A stretch of DNA of 28,783 bases from contig CAZXCK010000043.1 in assembly GCA_964639225.1 (NCBI GenBank), positions 1 through 28,783 on the forward strand, in the 5' to 3' direction. The stretch's first letter is position 1; every line of letters begins with the position of its first letter. The notes below the pieces were generated by a model, which worked only from the letters and a program-made list of their open reading frames with translations, had not been told where the DNA came from and did not search any database. Below, piece after piece: positions 1 through 7,343 of this stretch. The stretch is from CAZXCK01 sp964639225 (GTDB lineage Bacteria; Chloroflexota; Anaerolineae; Aggregatilineales; Phototrophicaceae). Made by a program: the position numbers and the translations under genes.

Positions 1-131
1 GCAGGCAAAAAGGGCGGCCCTTTGTGTCCCTTCAGTGGACACGCTTCCTGTAGCCTGCTGCAAGCAGCTTGTGTTTTAACGCCGGGCGGAACCGGTCCGC
101 CCCTTTACTCCGCTCTGAATTCTTAATCCGC
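1..131 (-). repeat. Three-hairpin intergenic repeat, copy A (inverted, cut by window edge)
   Basis: On the minus strand this stretch reads as the same element found at 6951-7070 and 16966-17093: a block with GGACCGG, then CGCCCGGCGTTAAAACAC, then GCGTGTC and GGGACAC, then an AAAGGG/CCCTTT hairpin and TGCCTGC. Hairpins visible here in plus coordinates are 9-14/18-23 (AAAGGG/CCCTTT) and 24-29/37-42 (GTGTCC/GGACAC, 7-nt loop). The partner of the CCGGGC arm (82-87) is missing; a different small palindrome, GCTGC-AA-GCAGC (57-68), sits in its place. The element probably continues left of base 1. Confidence 0.8.
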
Positions 132-411
132 ATCAGCACACCCGCGACTCGTAACGCCGCCTGCGGCGTCCACCGCCCGCCTCACGCTCGTCATTCCCAC
201 ATCATCCCCTAACCCACCCACGCGAACACCCGTGCTATCATGGACTCATGAATCCGTGCCGCACAAAACACCACTGCTGCACCAAAAAACATTGTGTTGC
301 AGCACTATACTGCTGCACTGGCGTGCTCACACACAACCCGCAGCACCAGCCCGGACATTGCCAGCGGGCCGCGTGTGGTTTACGATAGACAGCGTGACGT
401 GACAGATAACA
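132..411. other. Non-coding leader region before lpdA
   Basis: No convincing gene is seen here. A GC hairpin lies at 154-160/163-169 (ACGCCGC/GCGGCGT). Further on, the heptamer TGCTGCA occurs at 275-281 and 311-317, with its reverse complement TGCAGCA at 298-304. The middle copy could therefore pair with either outer copy. A TATACT hexamer lies at 306-311 between the second and third arms, but it has no convincing -35 partner. Confidence 0.5.
358..386 (+). promoter_or_regulatory. Candidate sigma-70 promoter of lpdA
   Basis: TTGCCA (358-363), a 17-bp spacer and TACGAT (381-386) place a start of transcription near 393, about 30 nt before the lpdA start. The match is 5/6 and 4/6 to consensus. 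It is a prediction from sequence only. Confidence 0.4.
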
Positions 412-424
412 CAGGAGTGATAAC

Positions 425-1828
425 GTGGCACAGGAATACGATGTTGTCGTGGTCGGGGCCGGTCCAGGTGGATACGTAGCGGCCATCCGCGCCAGCCAGC
501 TTGGTCTTAAAACCGCCATTGTCGAGAAGAAGTACTGGGGCGGCGTGTGCCTGAACGTCGGCTGTATTCCGTCTAAGGCACTGCTGCGCAACGCGGAACT
601 GGCGCACATCTTCCAGCACCGGGCCAAAGACTTCGGCATCAAGGTCGATGGCTCGGTCGAGTTCGACTACGGCGCGGCCTTCAAGCGCAGCCGCCAGGTG
701 TCGAAGCGGCTGGCGAAGGGCGTGCAGTTCCTCATGAAGAAGAACAAGATCGACGCTTACGACGGCTGGGCGACCTTCACCGACGACCACACGCTGGAAG
801 TCGATCTCGAAAAGGGCGAGAACGAAACGCTCAAGTTCGAAAACGCCATCATCGCCACCGGCGCTATCACCCGCCTGCTGCCCGGCACCGAACTCAGCGA
901 GCGTGTCGTCACCTACGAGGAGCAGATCCTTGAGGACAAAGTGCCCAAGAGCATCATCATCGCCGGGGCCGGGGCCATCGGCGTCGAGTTCGCCTACGTG
1001 CATCGCAACTACGGCGTCGAGGTAACGCTGGTCGAGTATCTGGACCGCGTGCTGCCGCTGGAAGACGAAGAAGTCTCCGCCGAGCTGGCCAAAGCCTATA
1101 AAGACCTGGGCGTGAACGTCATGACCAGCACCAAGGTCAAGAGCATCGAGGACACCGGCGAGGGCGTCAAGGTGGTTGTCGAGGACGCCGATGGCAAGGA
1201 GCAGACTCTGGAAGCCGAGCGCTGTATGCAGGCCATCGGCTTCGCGCCGCGTGTGGAAGGCTTCGGCCTGGATAAGACCGGCGTCGCCGTCAGCGACCGG
1301 GGCGCGATTGAGATCAACGGCAAAATGCAGACCAGCGTGCCGCACATCTACGCGGTGGGCGATGTCACCGCCAAACTGATGCTGGCCCATGTGGCCGAGA
1401 CGATGGGCATCGTCGCCGCCGAGGCCATCGCCGGTGAGGACACCCACGAACTGGACTTCCGCATGATGCCGCGCGCCACCTACTGCCAGCCACAGGTCGC
1501 CAGCTTCGGCTATACCGAGGCGCAGGCCCGCGAGGCCGGCTACGAGATCAATGTCGCCAAGTTCCCCTTCCAGGCTAACGGTAAAGCGCTGGGCCTGGGC
1601 GAGTCTGGCGGCTTTGTCAAGCTCATCAGCGACAAGAAATACGGCGAGATTCTGGGCGCGCACCTGGTCGGCCCGGATGTCACCGAACTGCTGCCGGAGC
1701 TGACGCTGGCCCGCAGCGCCGAACTGACGCCCAGCGAGATCGCGCGCAACGTCCATGCCCACCCGACCCTGAGCGAGGCCATCAAAGAGGCCGCGCACGG
1801 TCTGGAAGGCCACATGATCAACTTCTGA
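425..1828 (+). CDS. lpdA: Dihydrolipoyl dehydrogenase (E3)
   Basis: This FAD flavoprotein (467 aa) reoxidises dihydrolipoamide of 2-oxoacid dehydrogenase complexes or the glycine cleavage system, using NAD+. Visible motifs are the N-terminal dinucleotide fold GAGPGG (residues 11-16), the redox disulfide CLNVGC (C42, C47) followed by IPSK, and a second NAD fold GAGAIG before EFAYVHRNYG. The dimer-interface active site is HPTLSE near the C-terminus (H446, E451). Length is normal for the family. The GTG start at 425 is chosen because AGGAG at 413-417 lies 7 nt upstream and the protein then starts directly with the FAD-binding strand. No E1 or E2 gene is in the window, so its partner complex is unknown. 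A terminator follows, separating it from sucCD. Identification is very secure. Confidence 0.97.
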   Translation: MAQEYDVVVVGAGPGGYVAAIRASQLGLKTAIVEKKYWGGVCLNVGCIPSKALLRNAELAHIFQHRAKDFGIKVDGSVEFDYGAAFKRSRQVSKRLAKGVQFLMKKNKIDAYDGWATFTDDHTLEVDLEKGENETLKFENAIIATGAITRLLPGTELSERVVTYEEQILEDKVPKSIIIAGAGAIGVEFAYVHRNYGVEVTLVEYLDRVLPLEDEEVSAELAKAYKDLGVNVMTSTKVKSIEDTGEGVKVVVEDADGKEQTLEAERCMQAIGFAPRVEGFGLDKTGVAVSDRGAIEINGKMQTSVPHIYAVGDVTAKLMLAHVAETMGIVAAEAIAGEDTHELDFRMMPRATYCQPQVASFGYTEAQAREAGYEINVAKFPFQANGKALGLGESGGFVKLISDKKYGEILGAHLVGPDVTELLPELTLARSAELTPSEIARNVHAHPTLSEAIKEAAHGLEGHMINF

Positions 1829-1863
1829 TCGGGTTTCGCGTGTCATACAGACAGTGAACTGAG

Positions 1864-1893
1864 CAGGGCGGTTTGGTCATACCGCCCTGTTTC
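1864..1893 (+). terminator. Rho-independent terminator of lpdA
   Basis: A perfect 9-bp GC-rich stem (CAGGGCGGT 1864-1872, ACCGCCCTG 1881-1889) with an 8-nt loop is followed by TTT. It lies 36 bp after the lpdA stop codon. The T tract is short. Confidence 0.75.
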
Positions 1894-1914
1894 ATGGTGC
1901 CAGTCTGTGCGGAA

Positions 1915-1944
1915 TTGCACAATTCCCCCCAGTGGAGTTATTAT
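1915..1944 (+). promoter_or_regulatory. Weak candidate promoter of sucCD
   Basis: TTGCAC (1915-1920), an 18-bp spacer and TATTAT (1939-1944) lie directly after the lpdA terminator. The -10 is good (5/6) and the -35 poor. The leader to sucC would be about 90 nt and contains a small GCGCGT/ACGCGC hairpin. Confidence 0.3.
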
Positions 1945-2041
1945 CTTCGCTGATTTGGCGCGTTCTGGCACGCGCAGAGCCATTCGTACAGTCAAAGGGC
2001 AGGTCAAGCCCGGTAACCTGTCACAACAAGGAGAGCCTTAC

Positions 2042-3187
2042 GTGGATTTATTCGAATATCAGGGGAAGCAGTATTTCAGCCGCTTCGGGATTCCCGTCCC
2101 GGCAGGCGGCGTCGCCGACACCGTCGATGAGGCTGTCGCCCAGGCCGAGCGGATCGGCTATCCGGTGGTGGTCAAAGCGCAGGTACAGGTCGGCGGGCGC
2201 GGCAAGGCGGGCGGCATCAAGCTGGCGGCCAACGCCGACGAGGTGCGCACGCACGCCGGTAACATCCTGGGCATGGACATCAAGGGCCATGTCGTGCGCC
2301 GTCTGTGGATCGAAGAAGCGTCCAACATCAAATCCGAGTATTACGCCTCGCTGACGCTGGATCGCAGCAAGAAGCTGCATCTGGGTATGCTGTCGGCTGA
2401 GGGCGGTGTGGACATTGAGCAGGTGGCCGCCGAAAAGCCGGAAGCCATCGCCCGCGTGTGGATCGACCCGGTGGATGGCCTCACCGAAGACGCGGCCCGC
2501 GAGTGGGTCGCCGCCGCCAACCTGGACCCGGAAGCCACCGAAGGCACGGTCGAAATCCTGCTGAAGCTGTATCGCTGCTATGTGGAAGGCGACGCCAGCC
2601 TGACCGAGATTAACCCGCTGGTGCTGTCGCAGGATGGGCGCGTCTACGCGCTGGATGCCAAAGTGAGCCTGGACTACGCGGCGGCTTTCCGCCAGCCGGA
2701 GTGGGATCAGTTCCAGGGGCTGGAGCCGCTCGACGAGCGCGAACGCGCCGCCCACGAGAAGGGCCTGCAATATGTGGGTCTGGATGGTTCGGTGGGCATC
2801 ATCGCCAACGGCGCCGGCCTGGCGATGAGCACGGTCGATATTGTGAATCAGGTGGGTGGCAGACCGGCCAACTTCCTGGACATCGGCGGCGGTGCCAGCG
2901 CCGACCACATGGCCAACGCGCTCACCGTCATCAACGACGATCCCAACGTACGCGTGATCTTCATCAACATCTTTGGCGGCATCACCCGCTGTGATGAAGT
3001 GGCGCGCGGTATCGTGCAGGCCCTGCAGCGCGTGGAGTTGAATTCGCCGATTGTGGTGCGCCTGGATGGCACCAACGCCACCGAAGGCCGTGCCATCCTT
3101 GAAGAACACGCATCAGATCGCCTGATTATGAAACCCAATATGCTGGTCGCTGCAAAGACGGCGGTTGAAATGGCAGGAGGCAACTAA
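2042..3187 (+). CDS. sucC: Succinyl-CoA synthetase, beta subunit (ADP-forming)
   Basis: SucC makes the nucleotide-binding subunit of succinyl-CoA synthetase, which converts succinyl-CoA to succinate with formation of ATP in the TCA cycle. The protein (381 aa, family usually about 388) starts with the typical DLFEYQGKQYF. It has the ATP-grasp lysine and glycine-rich loop (K45, GGRGKAGG at 51-58) and the C-terminal CoA-ligase fold (DIGGGASADHMANAL, then FINIFGGITRCDEVARGI). The GTG start at 2042 is chosen because AAGGAG at 2028-2033 is well placed and the protein begins with the family's conserved N-terminus. The reading frame is open further upstream to 1907, but that extension has no family match. 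sucD follows after 3 bp, so the two are translated as a unit. Confidence 0.96.
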   Translation: MDLFEYQGKQYFSRFGIPVPAGGVADTVDEAVAQAERIGYPVVVKAQVQVGGRGKAGGIKLAANADEVRTHAGNILGMDIKGHVVRRLWIEEASNIKSEYYASLTLDRSKKLHLGMLSAEGGVDIEQVAAEKPEAIARVWIDPVDGLTEDAAREWVAAANLDPEATEGTVEILLKLYRCYVEGDASLTEINPLVLSQDGRVYALDAKVSLDYAAAFRQPEWDQFQGLEPLDERERAAHEKGLQYVGLDGSVGIIANGAGLAMSTVDIVNQVGGRPANFLDIGGGASADHMANALTVINDDPNVRVIFINIFGGITRCDEVARGIVQALQRVELNSPIVVRLDGTNATEGRAILEEHASDRLIMKPNMLVAAKTAVEMAGGN

Positions 3188-3190
3188 CCG

Positions 3191-4078
3191 ATGGCTATTT
3201 TCGTTGACGAGAACACGCGCGTCGTCGTGCAGGGACTTACCGGCACGCAGGGGCAGTTCTACGGCCTGCGCAACCGGGATTATGGCACTAAAGTCGTCGC
3301 CGGGACCAACCCCAGAAAGGCCGGGACCGACGTGGACGGTATTCCCATTTTCGCCACTGTGGCCGACGCTGTGCGCGAGACCGGCGCCAACGCCTCGTTT
3401 ATCATCGTGCCAGCGGCCTTCTGCCCGGCGGCCATCATCGAGGCAGCAGAGGCCGGTATTCCGTTCATCGTGTGCGTGACGGAGCACATCCCGGCCCAGG
3501 AACAGGCCCGCATTTACAACTATCTCAAACGTTATCATCCCGATGTGCGCCTGCTGGGGCCAAACTGCGCCGGCATTCTCAGCCCGGGTAAGTGCAATAT
3601 CGGCTTTACGCCGACCGAAGTGGCCAAACCCGGCGGTCCGGTGGGTGTCATCAGCCGGTCGGGGACGCTGGCCTACCAGGCGCTCTACGAGCTGACGGAA
3701 GCCGGCATCGGCCAGACGACCTGCGTCGGCATCGGTGGCGACCCCGTGCCGGGGACCAGCTTCATCGACGCGCTGGCCGCTTTCGAGAAAGACCCGGAGA
3801 CGAAAGCGATTGTGCTCATTGGGGAAATCGGCGGCTCGGCAGAGGAAGAGGCGGCGGCGTTCATCCGCGATAACGTCACCAAGCCGGTGATTACCTACGT
3901 CGCCGGTGTGACCGCGCCCCCCGGCAAGAAGATGGGCCACGCTGGCGCCATTATCTCCGGTGGCAAGGGCACGGCCCAGGCCAAAATGGACGCCCTGCGC
4001 GCGGTCGGGGCGTATGTCGCCAACAATCCCACCGAGATCGGCGGGCTGGTGCAGGAAGCCCTGGCCAAGCTGGACTGA
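3191..4078 (+). CDS. sucD: Succinyl-CoA synthetase, alpha subunit
   Basis: SucD binds CoA and carries the histidine that is transiently phosphorylated during the reaction. The 295-aa length is normal. Landmarks are the N-terminal CoA-binding fold (VQGLTGTQGQFYGLRNRDYG, then GTNPRKAG), LGPNCAGI, VISRSGTLAYQ, and the phosphohistidine segment GHAGAIISGGKGTA with H250. The ATG at 3191 is preceded by AGGAGG (3175-3180), which lies inside the end of sucC, so the two subunits are probably made in equal amounts from one mRNA. The gene ends 51 bp before a convergent gene and no strong terminator is evident between them. Confidence 0.97.
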   Translation: MAIFVDENTRVVVQGLTGTQGQFYGLRNRDYGTKVVAGTNPRKAGTDVDGIPIFATVADAVRETGANASFIIVPAAFCPAAIIEAAEAGIPFIVCVTEHIPAQEQARIYNYLKRYHPDVRLLGPNCAGILSPGKCNIGFTPTEVAKPGGPVGVISRSGTLAYQALYELTEAGIGQTTCVGIGGDPVPGTSFIDALAAFEKDPETKAIVLIGEIGGSAEEEAAAFIRDNVTKPVITYVAGVTAPPGKKMGHAGAIISGGKGTAQAKMDALRAVGAYVANNPTEIGGLVQEALAKLD

Positions 4079-4084
4079 TTGTGA

Positions 4085-4120
4085 TCGGTTGGTCCGCACG
4101 ACGTTAAAACAGCGGGCTAA
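4085..4120 (+). repeat. Degenerate remnant of the hairpin repeat core
   Basis: The segment around ACGTTAAAACAGCGGGCTA (4101-4119) resembles the core GCGTTAAAACACCGGGCTA of the copy at 16966-17093, with a GGT-TCCGCAC block before it where the full copies have CCGGTCTCGCCC. The GCCCGG arm is lost, so it cannot form the first hairpin. It is short, so this could be chance similarity, but the shared run is the same one that defines the full copies. Confidence 0.45.
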
Positions 4121-4129
4121 AAGGGTACA

Positions 4130-4804
4130 TCAATGGGGCGATCCATCGGGTCGCCCTGGCGCTTCTTCTTCCGCTGCTTTCTCCGCCGAGCGCAGGCGAG
4201 CGAACCCGGCGAACAGCCGCGCATACGGTCCGTTGAGCATGTGACCGCTGTCGGTCAGCGGGAAGCGATAGCCAGCGTGCGCGCCGATCACCAGCCCGTA
4301 GCGCCAGCCGATGCGCAGCTCGACGCCCAGGCCCAGCACCGACCACGCGCCGCCGTCGTCGAAGCGGACACGCTGCGCCGGGTCGTGGCTGATGCCGTCC
4401 TCGGCAGCCGGGTCGTGATGGCCGACGACCGCTTCGCCTCCGGCCCAGCGCACCCCCAGCAGCGGATACAGCCGCAGCCAGCTCCCCAGCACAAAGCCGA
4501 CCATCAGGCCGCCGCCGCCGCCCGCGCCGCTGACGCGGTAATCGCCGGCGCTGTCCAGGCGCTGGCCGCCGTCGCCGCTGGGACGCAGGAACCAGCGCCC
4601 CCGGCGCAGCATCTGGCCGCCGCCCTGTACCGGAAACCGCAGCGGATATGCCGGTAGCTTCTTACCGTTGAGTTCGGCCTGGGCATCGCTGGTGTCGATG
4701 CGTTCCGTGCCGAACTCGGCGAAGTACACCTGCTCGTCGAAGCCGATTCTGCGCTGTGCCCCGCCACCGAGCCAGAAGCCCAGCCAGTCGAAAATGCGCT
4801 TCAT
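4130..4804 (-). CDS. Hypothetical protein with strand-rich C-terminal half
   Basis: I do not recognise this 224-aa protein. The ATG at 4804 is chosen because AAGGAG lies upstream at a good distance; the frame is open further upstream into the thioesterase gene. Residues 1-75 include a short amphipathic start (MKRIFDWLGFWLGGG) and a charged section. A glycine run (GAGGGGG) follows near residue 108. The C-terminal half has alternating hydrophobic stretches ending in aromatic turns (SVLGLGVELRIGWRYGLVIG, then HAGYRFPL) that look like beta-hairpins. There is no clear signal peptide. It lies 17 bp downstream of the thioesterase gene on the same strand, so the two are probably co-transcribed. Coding potential is supported by start site and position; function is unknown. 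Confidence 0.65.
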   Translation of the reverse strand: MKRIFDWLGFWLGGGAQRRIGFDEQVYFAEFGTERIDTSDAQAELNGKKLPAYPLRFPVQGGGQMLRRGRWFLRPSGDGGQRLDSAGDYRVSGAGGGGGLMVGFVLGSWLRLYPLLGVRWAGGEAVVGHHDPAAEDGISHDPAQRVRFDDGGAWSVLGLGVELRIGWRYGLVIGAHAGYRFPLTDSGHMLNGPYARLFAGFARLRSAEKAAEEEAPGRPDGSPH

Positions 4805-4820
4805 GGTGTTTGTCTCCTTG

Positions 4821-5306
4821 CTATGCTTCCAGGATGCCGCAAACCGGCGCTTCCCAGTCGAGCTGTTGGTGGCGCGCCAGGATATCCTCAATCGTGGCGC
4901 GGATGTCGTCCGGGAAGGGCGCGGTGCGCCGGGCGTCGAGGTCGGCGTAGGACGCCAGCACCTCGAACGTCGACGCCAGTTTGCCTGTGGACTCGTTAAT
5001 CATGAAATGCAGATAGTGAATCCGCCGCGCTGACACGCCCAGCACGCGGCTGCGAATCTGCACCGTCTCGCCGATGTGAACCTCGGCGCGGTAATGGATG
5101 AACTGCTTGAGGGCGAACATTCCCTCGTGGCGCGCTTTGACGTGGTCGAGTGTGATGCCGAACAGACCAAACAGCGACCACGCCGCCAGCCCGTACATAT
5201 ACACGTAGAACTGGATGTTCATGTGGCCCATCTCGTCCTGGTATTCGGGCGGGATTTGCTGGCGGTGCGTGAGTGGCAGTTGCTCCAGTTGGGAGATGGG
5301 AATCAT
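4821..5306 (-). CDS. Acyl-CoA thioesterase of the hot-dog (4HBT) type
   Basis: The 161-aa protein has the signature of 4-hydroxybenzoyl-CoA thioesterase-like hot-dog enzymes: DEMGHMN at residues 24-30, where the Asp is the usual catalytic residue, followed by the long central helix region (FYVYMYGLAAWSLFGLFG). The beta-sheet part includes HYRAEVHIGETVQIRSRVLGVSARRIHYLHFMI, typical of the fold. The likely reaction is hydrolysis of an acyl-CoA to free acid and CoA; chain specificity cannot be told. The ATG at 5306 is chosen (AGGAAA about 5 nt upstream) rather than an in-frame start 15 codons earlier. It is divergent from serB and probably leads a two-gene transcript. Confidence 0.85.
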   Translation of the reverse strand: MIPISQLEQLPLTHRQQIPPEYQDEMGHMNIQFYVYMYGLAAWSLFGLFGITLDHVKARHEGMFALKQFIHYRAEVHIGETVQIRSRVLGVSARRIHYLHFMINESTGKLASTFEVLASYADLDARRTAPFPDDIRATIEDILARHQQLDWEAPVCGILEA

Positions 5307-5369
5307 GGTCGTTTCCTGTGGTGCGCGCTGTTCATAGCCTGATTTTAACACGAGCTGCGTCTCGTGGGC

Positions 5370-5397
5370 TTCAAAATCGGCGTGATGGCGGTATAAT
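5370..5397 (+). promoter_or_regulatory. Promoter of serB, in the thioesterase/serB divergent region
   Basis: TTCAAA (5370-5375), a 16-bp spacer and a consensus TATAAT (5392-5397) place transcription start near 5404, about 25 nt before the serB start. Just upstream is a perfect inverted repeat CACGAG (5349-5354)/CTCGTG (5361-5366), a possible operator. On the minus strand, TGTTAAAAT (5350-5342) looks like an extended -10 for the thioesterase gene, so the two promoters would share this short region. Confidence 0.6.
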
Positions 5398-5428
5398 CCT
5401 CACGGCGAACGGACGGGAGCAGACTAAA

Positions 5429-6277
5429 TTGACCAACGACGACACCCGCTGGATGAGCTTCGACCTGATCTTCTTCGACTGCGACAGCACGCTTTCCACC
5501 ATCGAGGGTATCGACGAGCTGGCTCGACTCAAAGGCAAGGAATGGCGTGTGGGCCTGCTCACCGAGAAGGCCATGAACGGCGACCTGGACCTGGAAGCCG
5601 TCTACGGTAAGCGGCTGCGGGCTATACGTCCCACACGCGGCGAACTGAAGGCCATTGAAGAACGCTATTGGGAGACCATCGTCGATGACGCCCAGGCCGT
5701 CCTGGACGCGCTGCGCGCCCTGAAGAAAGAGGTGTTCATCATCAGCGGCGGGCTGGCCGAGGCCGTGCGTGGCTTTGGCAAGCGCCTGGGGGTGCCGGTT
5801 GAGAATATCCGCGCGGTGGAACTGGAATACAATCAACTTTCCGGCGACTGGTGGCGCTATCACGACCCGCAGACGCAGCACGGCCAGACCTATCTGGACT
5901 ACAGCGGCGGTCCGCTGACTTATACCAGCGGCAAACCGGCTATCATCCGCGAACTGGCGCAGGGCAAACGTGGGCGCCGCCTGATGGTCGGCGATGGCTC
6001 GTCTGACCTGGCGACACGCGACGTGGTGGACCTGTTCGCTGGCTTTGGCGGCGTCGTCACGCGGGAGAAAGTCCTGCGCGACTCCGAAACATTTATTCAC
6101 AGCGGTTCAATCGCGCCGGTGCTGCCACTGGCCGCCGGTCCGGCGGGGTATGCGCGCCTCAAGGGGACGCCGCACCAGGCCGTTTTCGAGCGCGGCATCG
6201 AGCTGGCGCTGGCCGGTGAGCTGACCTTCGCCGATGATGAACTGCGACAGACATTCGAGAGGGTTTTCAAAGCATGA
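5429..6277 (+). CDS. serB: Phosphoserine phosphatase-type HAD-IB hydrolase
   Basis: SerB releases phosphate from 3-phosphoserine, the last step of serine synthesis. HAD motifs are all present: motif I FFDCDSTLS (nucleophile D17, acid D19), motif II ISGG, motif III Lys in SGKPAI, and motif IV GDGSSDL. The segment IEGIDELARLKG after motif I is typical of SerB. The start is taken as TTG at 5429, since GGGAG (5415-5419) lies 9 nt upstream; an ATG at 5453 directly before the HAD strand is an alternative without a good ribosome site. With the TTG start the protein has 282 aa. It overlaps the next HAD gene by ATGA, and serA follows further on, which supports a serine pathway role. Related HAD-IB enzymes can act on other substrates. 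Confidence 0.85.
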   Translation: MTNDDTRWMSFDLIFFDCDSTLSTIEGIDELARLKGKEWRVGLLTEKAMNGDLDLEAVYGKRLRAIRPTRGELKAIEERYWETIVDDAQAVLDALRALKKEVFIISGGLAEAVRGFGKRLGVPVENIRAVELEYNQLSGDWWRYHDPQTQHGQTYLDYSGGPLTYTSGKPAIIRELAQGKRGRRLMVGDGSSDLATRDVVDLFAGFGGVVTREKVLRDSETFIHSGSIAPVLPLAAGPAGYARLKGTPHQAVFERGIELALAGELTFADDELRQTFERVFKA

Positions 6278-6930
6278 CATTTCAGGCAGTAATCTTCGAT
6301 ATGGACGGCCTGCTGGTCGACTCTGAGCGCATCTGGTACGAGGTCGAGGACGCGATGATTACCGACCGGGGCCACGTCTACACGGCGGAAGTGCGCGAGT
6401 CGGTGGTCGGTACGCGGCTGGACGAGTTTATCCCCTATCTGCGCAATCACTACGGCTTTCAGGAGTCCGTCGAGGAACTGATCGACGAGCTGACCAACCG
6501 GCTGCTGGTTCGCATCCCCGAAGACGTGGTGGCGCAGCCCGGCGCGTTAGAGGTCATCGACTATGTACGCCAGTCCGGGCTTCCGCACGCGATCGCGTCC
6601 AGTTCGCCAATGGCGGTCATCGACGCCACGCTGGCGTCGCAGGGCTGGGGCGATCTGTTCCCGGTGCGCTGCTCCGCCGACGACGAGCCACGCGGCAAGC
6701 CCGCGCCCGATGTCTACCTGGCGGCGGCGCGCCGCCTGGGTGTGGAGCCGACCGCCTGCCTCGCCCTTGAGGACAGCCCCAACGGCTCGCGGGCGGCGGT
6801 GGCGGCAGGCATGACCTGCTACGCCGTGCCGGACCTGTCGCACAGCAGCGTCGGCGACTTTGAGGACATCACGCCGCATGTGTTCGCCAATCTGCATGAG
6901 GTGCTGGCGACGCTCAAGAACGGGCGCTGA
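6274..6930 (+). CDS. HAD-superfamily phosphatase, beta-phosphoglucomutase-like
   Basis: This 218-aa protein has the subfamily IA pattern: motif I FDMDGLLVDSE (D9, D11), a helical cap from about residue 16 to 85, motif II ASSSP, motif III Lys in RGKPAPDVYLAAA, and motif IV ALEDSPNG. This set is typical of phosphoglycolate phosphatase, beta-phosphoglucomutase and sugar-phosphate phosphatase relatives, so the substrate cannot be set from sequence. The start ATG overlaps the serB stop (ATGA at 6274-6277), so it is translationally coupled to serB. A clean-up role for a phosphorylated metabolite of central carbon or serine metabolism is possible but is inference. Confidence 0.9.
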   Translation: MTFQAVIFDMDGLLVDSERIWYEVEDAMITDRGHVYTAEVRESVVGTRLDEFIPYLRNHYGFQESVEELIDELTNRLLVRIPEDVVAQPGALEVIDYVRQSGLPHAIASSSPMAVIDATLASQGWGDLFPVRCSADDEPRGKPAPDVYLAAARRLGVEPTACLALEDSPNGSRAAVAAGMTCYAVPDLSHSSVGDFEDITPHVFANLHEVLATLKNGR

Positions 6931-6950
6931 GCGTTGAATACCGATTGAGG

Positions 6951-7070
6951 ACTCAGAGCGGAGTAAAGGGGCAGACCGGTCCCGCCCGGCGATAAAACAC
7001 CGGGCTATATATTGCGTGTCTACTAAAGAGACACAAAGGGCCGCCCTTTTTGCCTGCCATGAGGGACAGG
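6951..7070 (+). repeat. Three-hairpin intergenic repeat, copy B
   Basis: This copy forms hairpin 1 at 6984-6989/7000-7005 (GCCCGG/CCGGGC, loop with TAAAA), hairpin 2 at 7016-7021/7029-7034 (GTGTCT/AGACAC, 7-nt loop) and hairpin 3 at 7035-7040/7044-7049 (AAAGGG/CCCTTT) running into a T5 tract. The last could act as a terminator for serB and the HAD gene. The element ends in TGCCTGCCATGAGGGACA, also present in part in copy C. It fills the gap between the HAD gene and the serA leader. Confidence 0.85.
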
Positions 7071-7154
7071 GGTGCTGGACGGCAGAGGCGGCAGACGCGC
7101 TGTAGCACGCCCTTACGGGCCGGGGCGCTGGTAAAAGCGTATCCAGCCTTATCC

Positions 7155-7277
7155 GCATTAATCTGTTAAAGTGCATCATAAGTGGCGGGGTCCGGGGCAG
7201 CACCCCGGCAATTACCTGAGTAGTTACCACAAAATACAGTTCGCACAAACCGGCTACGGTTCTGAACCGCTGGCGAA
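7155..7277 (+). repeat. Leader module shared by serA and the fadN-like gene
   Basis: Two blocks here recur upstream of 17269. Block one is 7155-7192, matching 17163-17200 at 29 of 38 bases without gaps. It runs into a hairpin (CCGGGG 7192-7197/CCCCGG 7203-7208) that is replaced by a different hairpin in the other copy (GCGAGG 17193-17198/CCTCGC 17206-17211). Block two, 7259-7277, matches 17119-17137 with one mismatch. The order of the blocks is swapped between the two sites. The remaining bases from 7071 to 7343 hold no gene that I can support. Confidence 0.6.
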
Positions 7278-7343
7278 ACTGTCGATGATGGTTCATCCGC
7301 TCTGATCTCTTGAAGCGCAGTCCAAATACCAAAGGAACCCGCC

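Noticed and set aside
294..479. A 61-codon frame in the lpdA leader
   Set aside because: It overlaps the lpdA start in another frame, has no ribosome site and covers the heptamer repeats.
380..1846. A 488-codon open frame antisense to lpdA
   Set aside because: It fully covers the certain lpdA gene on the other strand, has no recognisable family, and long antisense frames are expected in GC-rich genes.
1907..2041. An N-terminal extension of sucC
   Set aside because: The extension has no homology to SucC and would bypass the good ribosome site at 2028-2033; it also overlaps the likely promoter.
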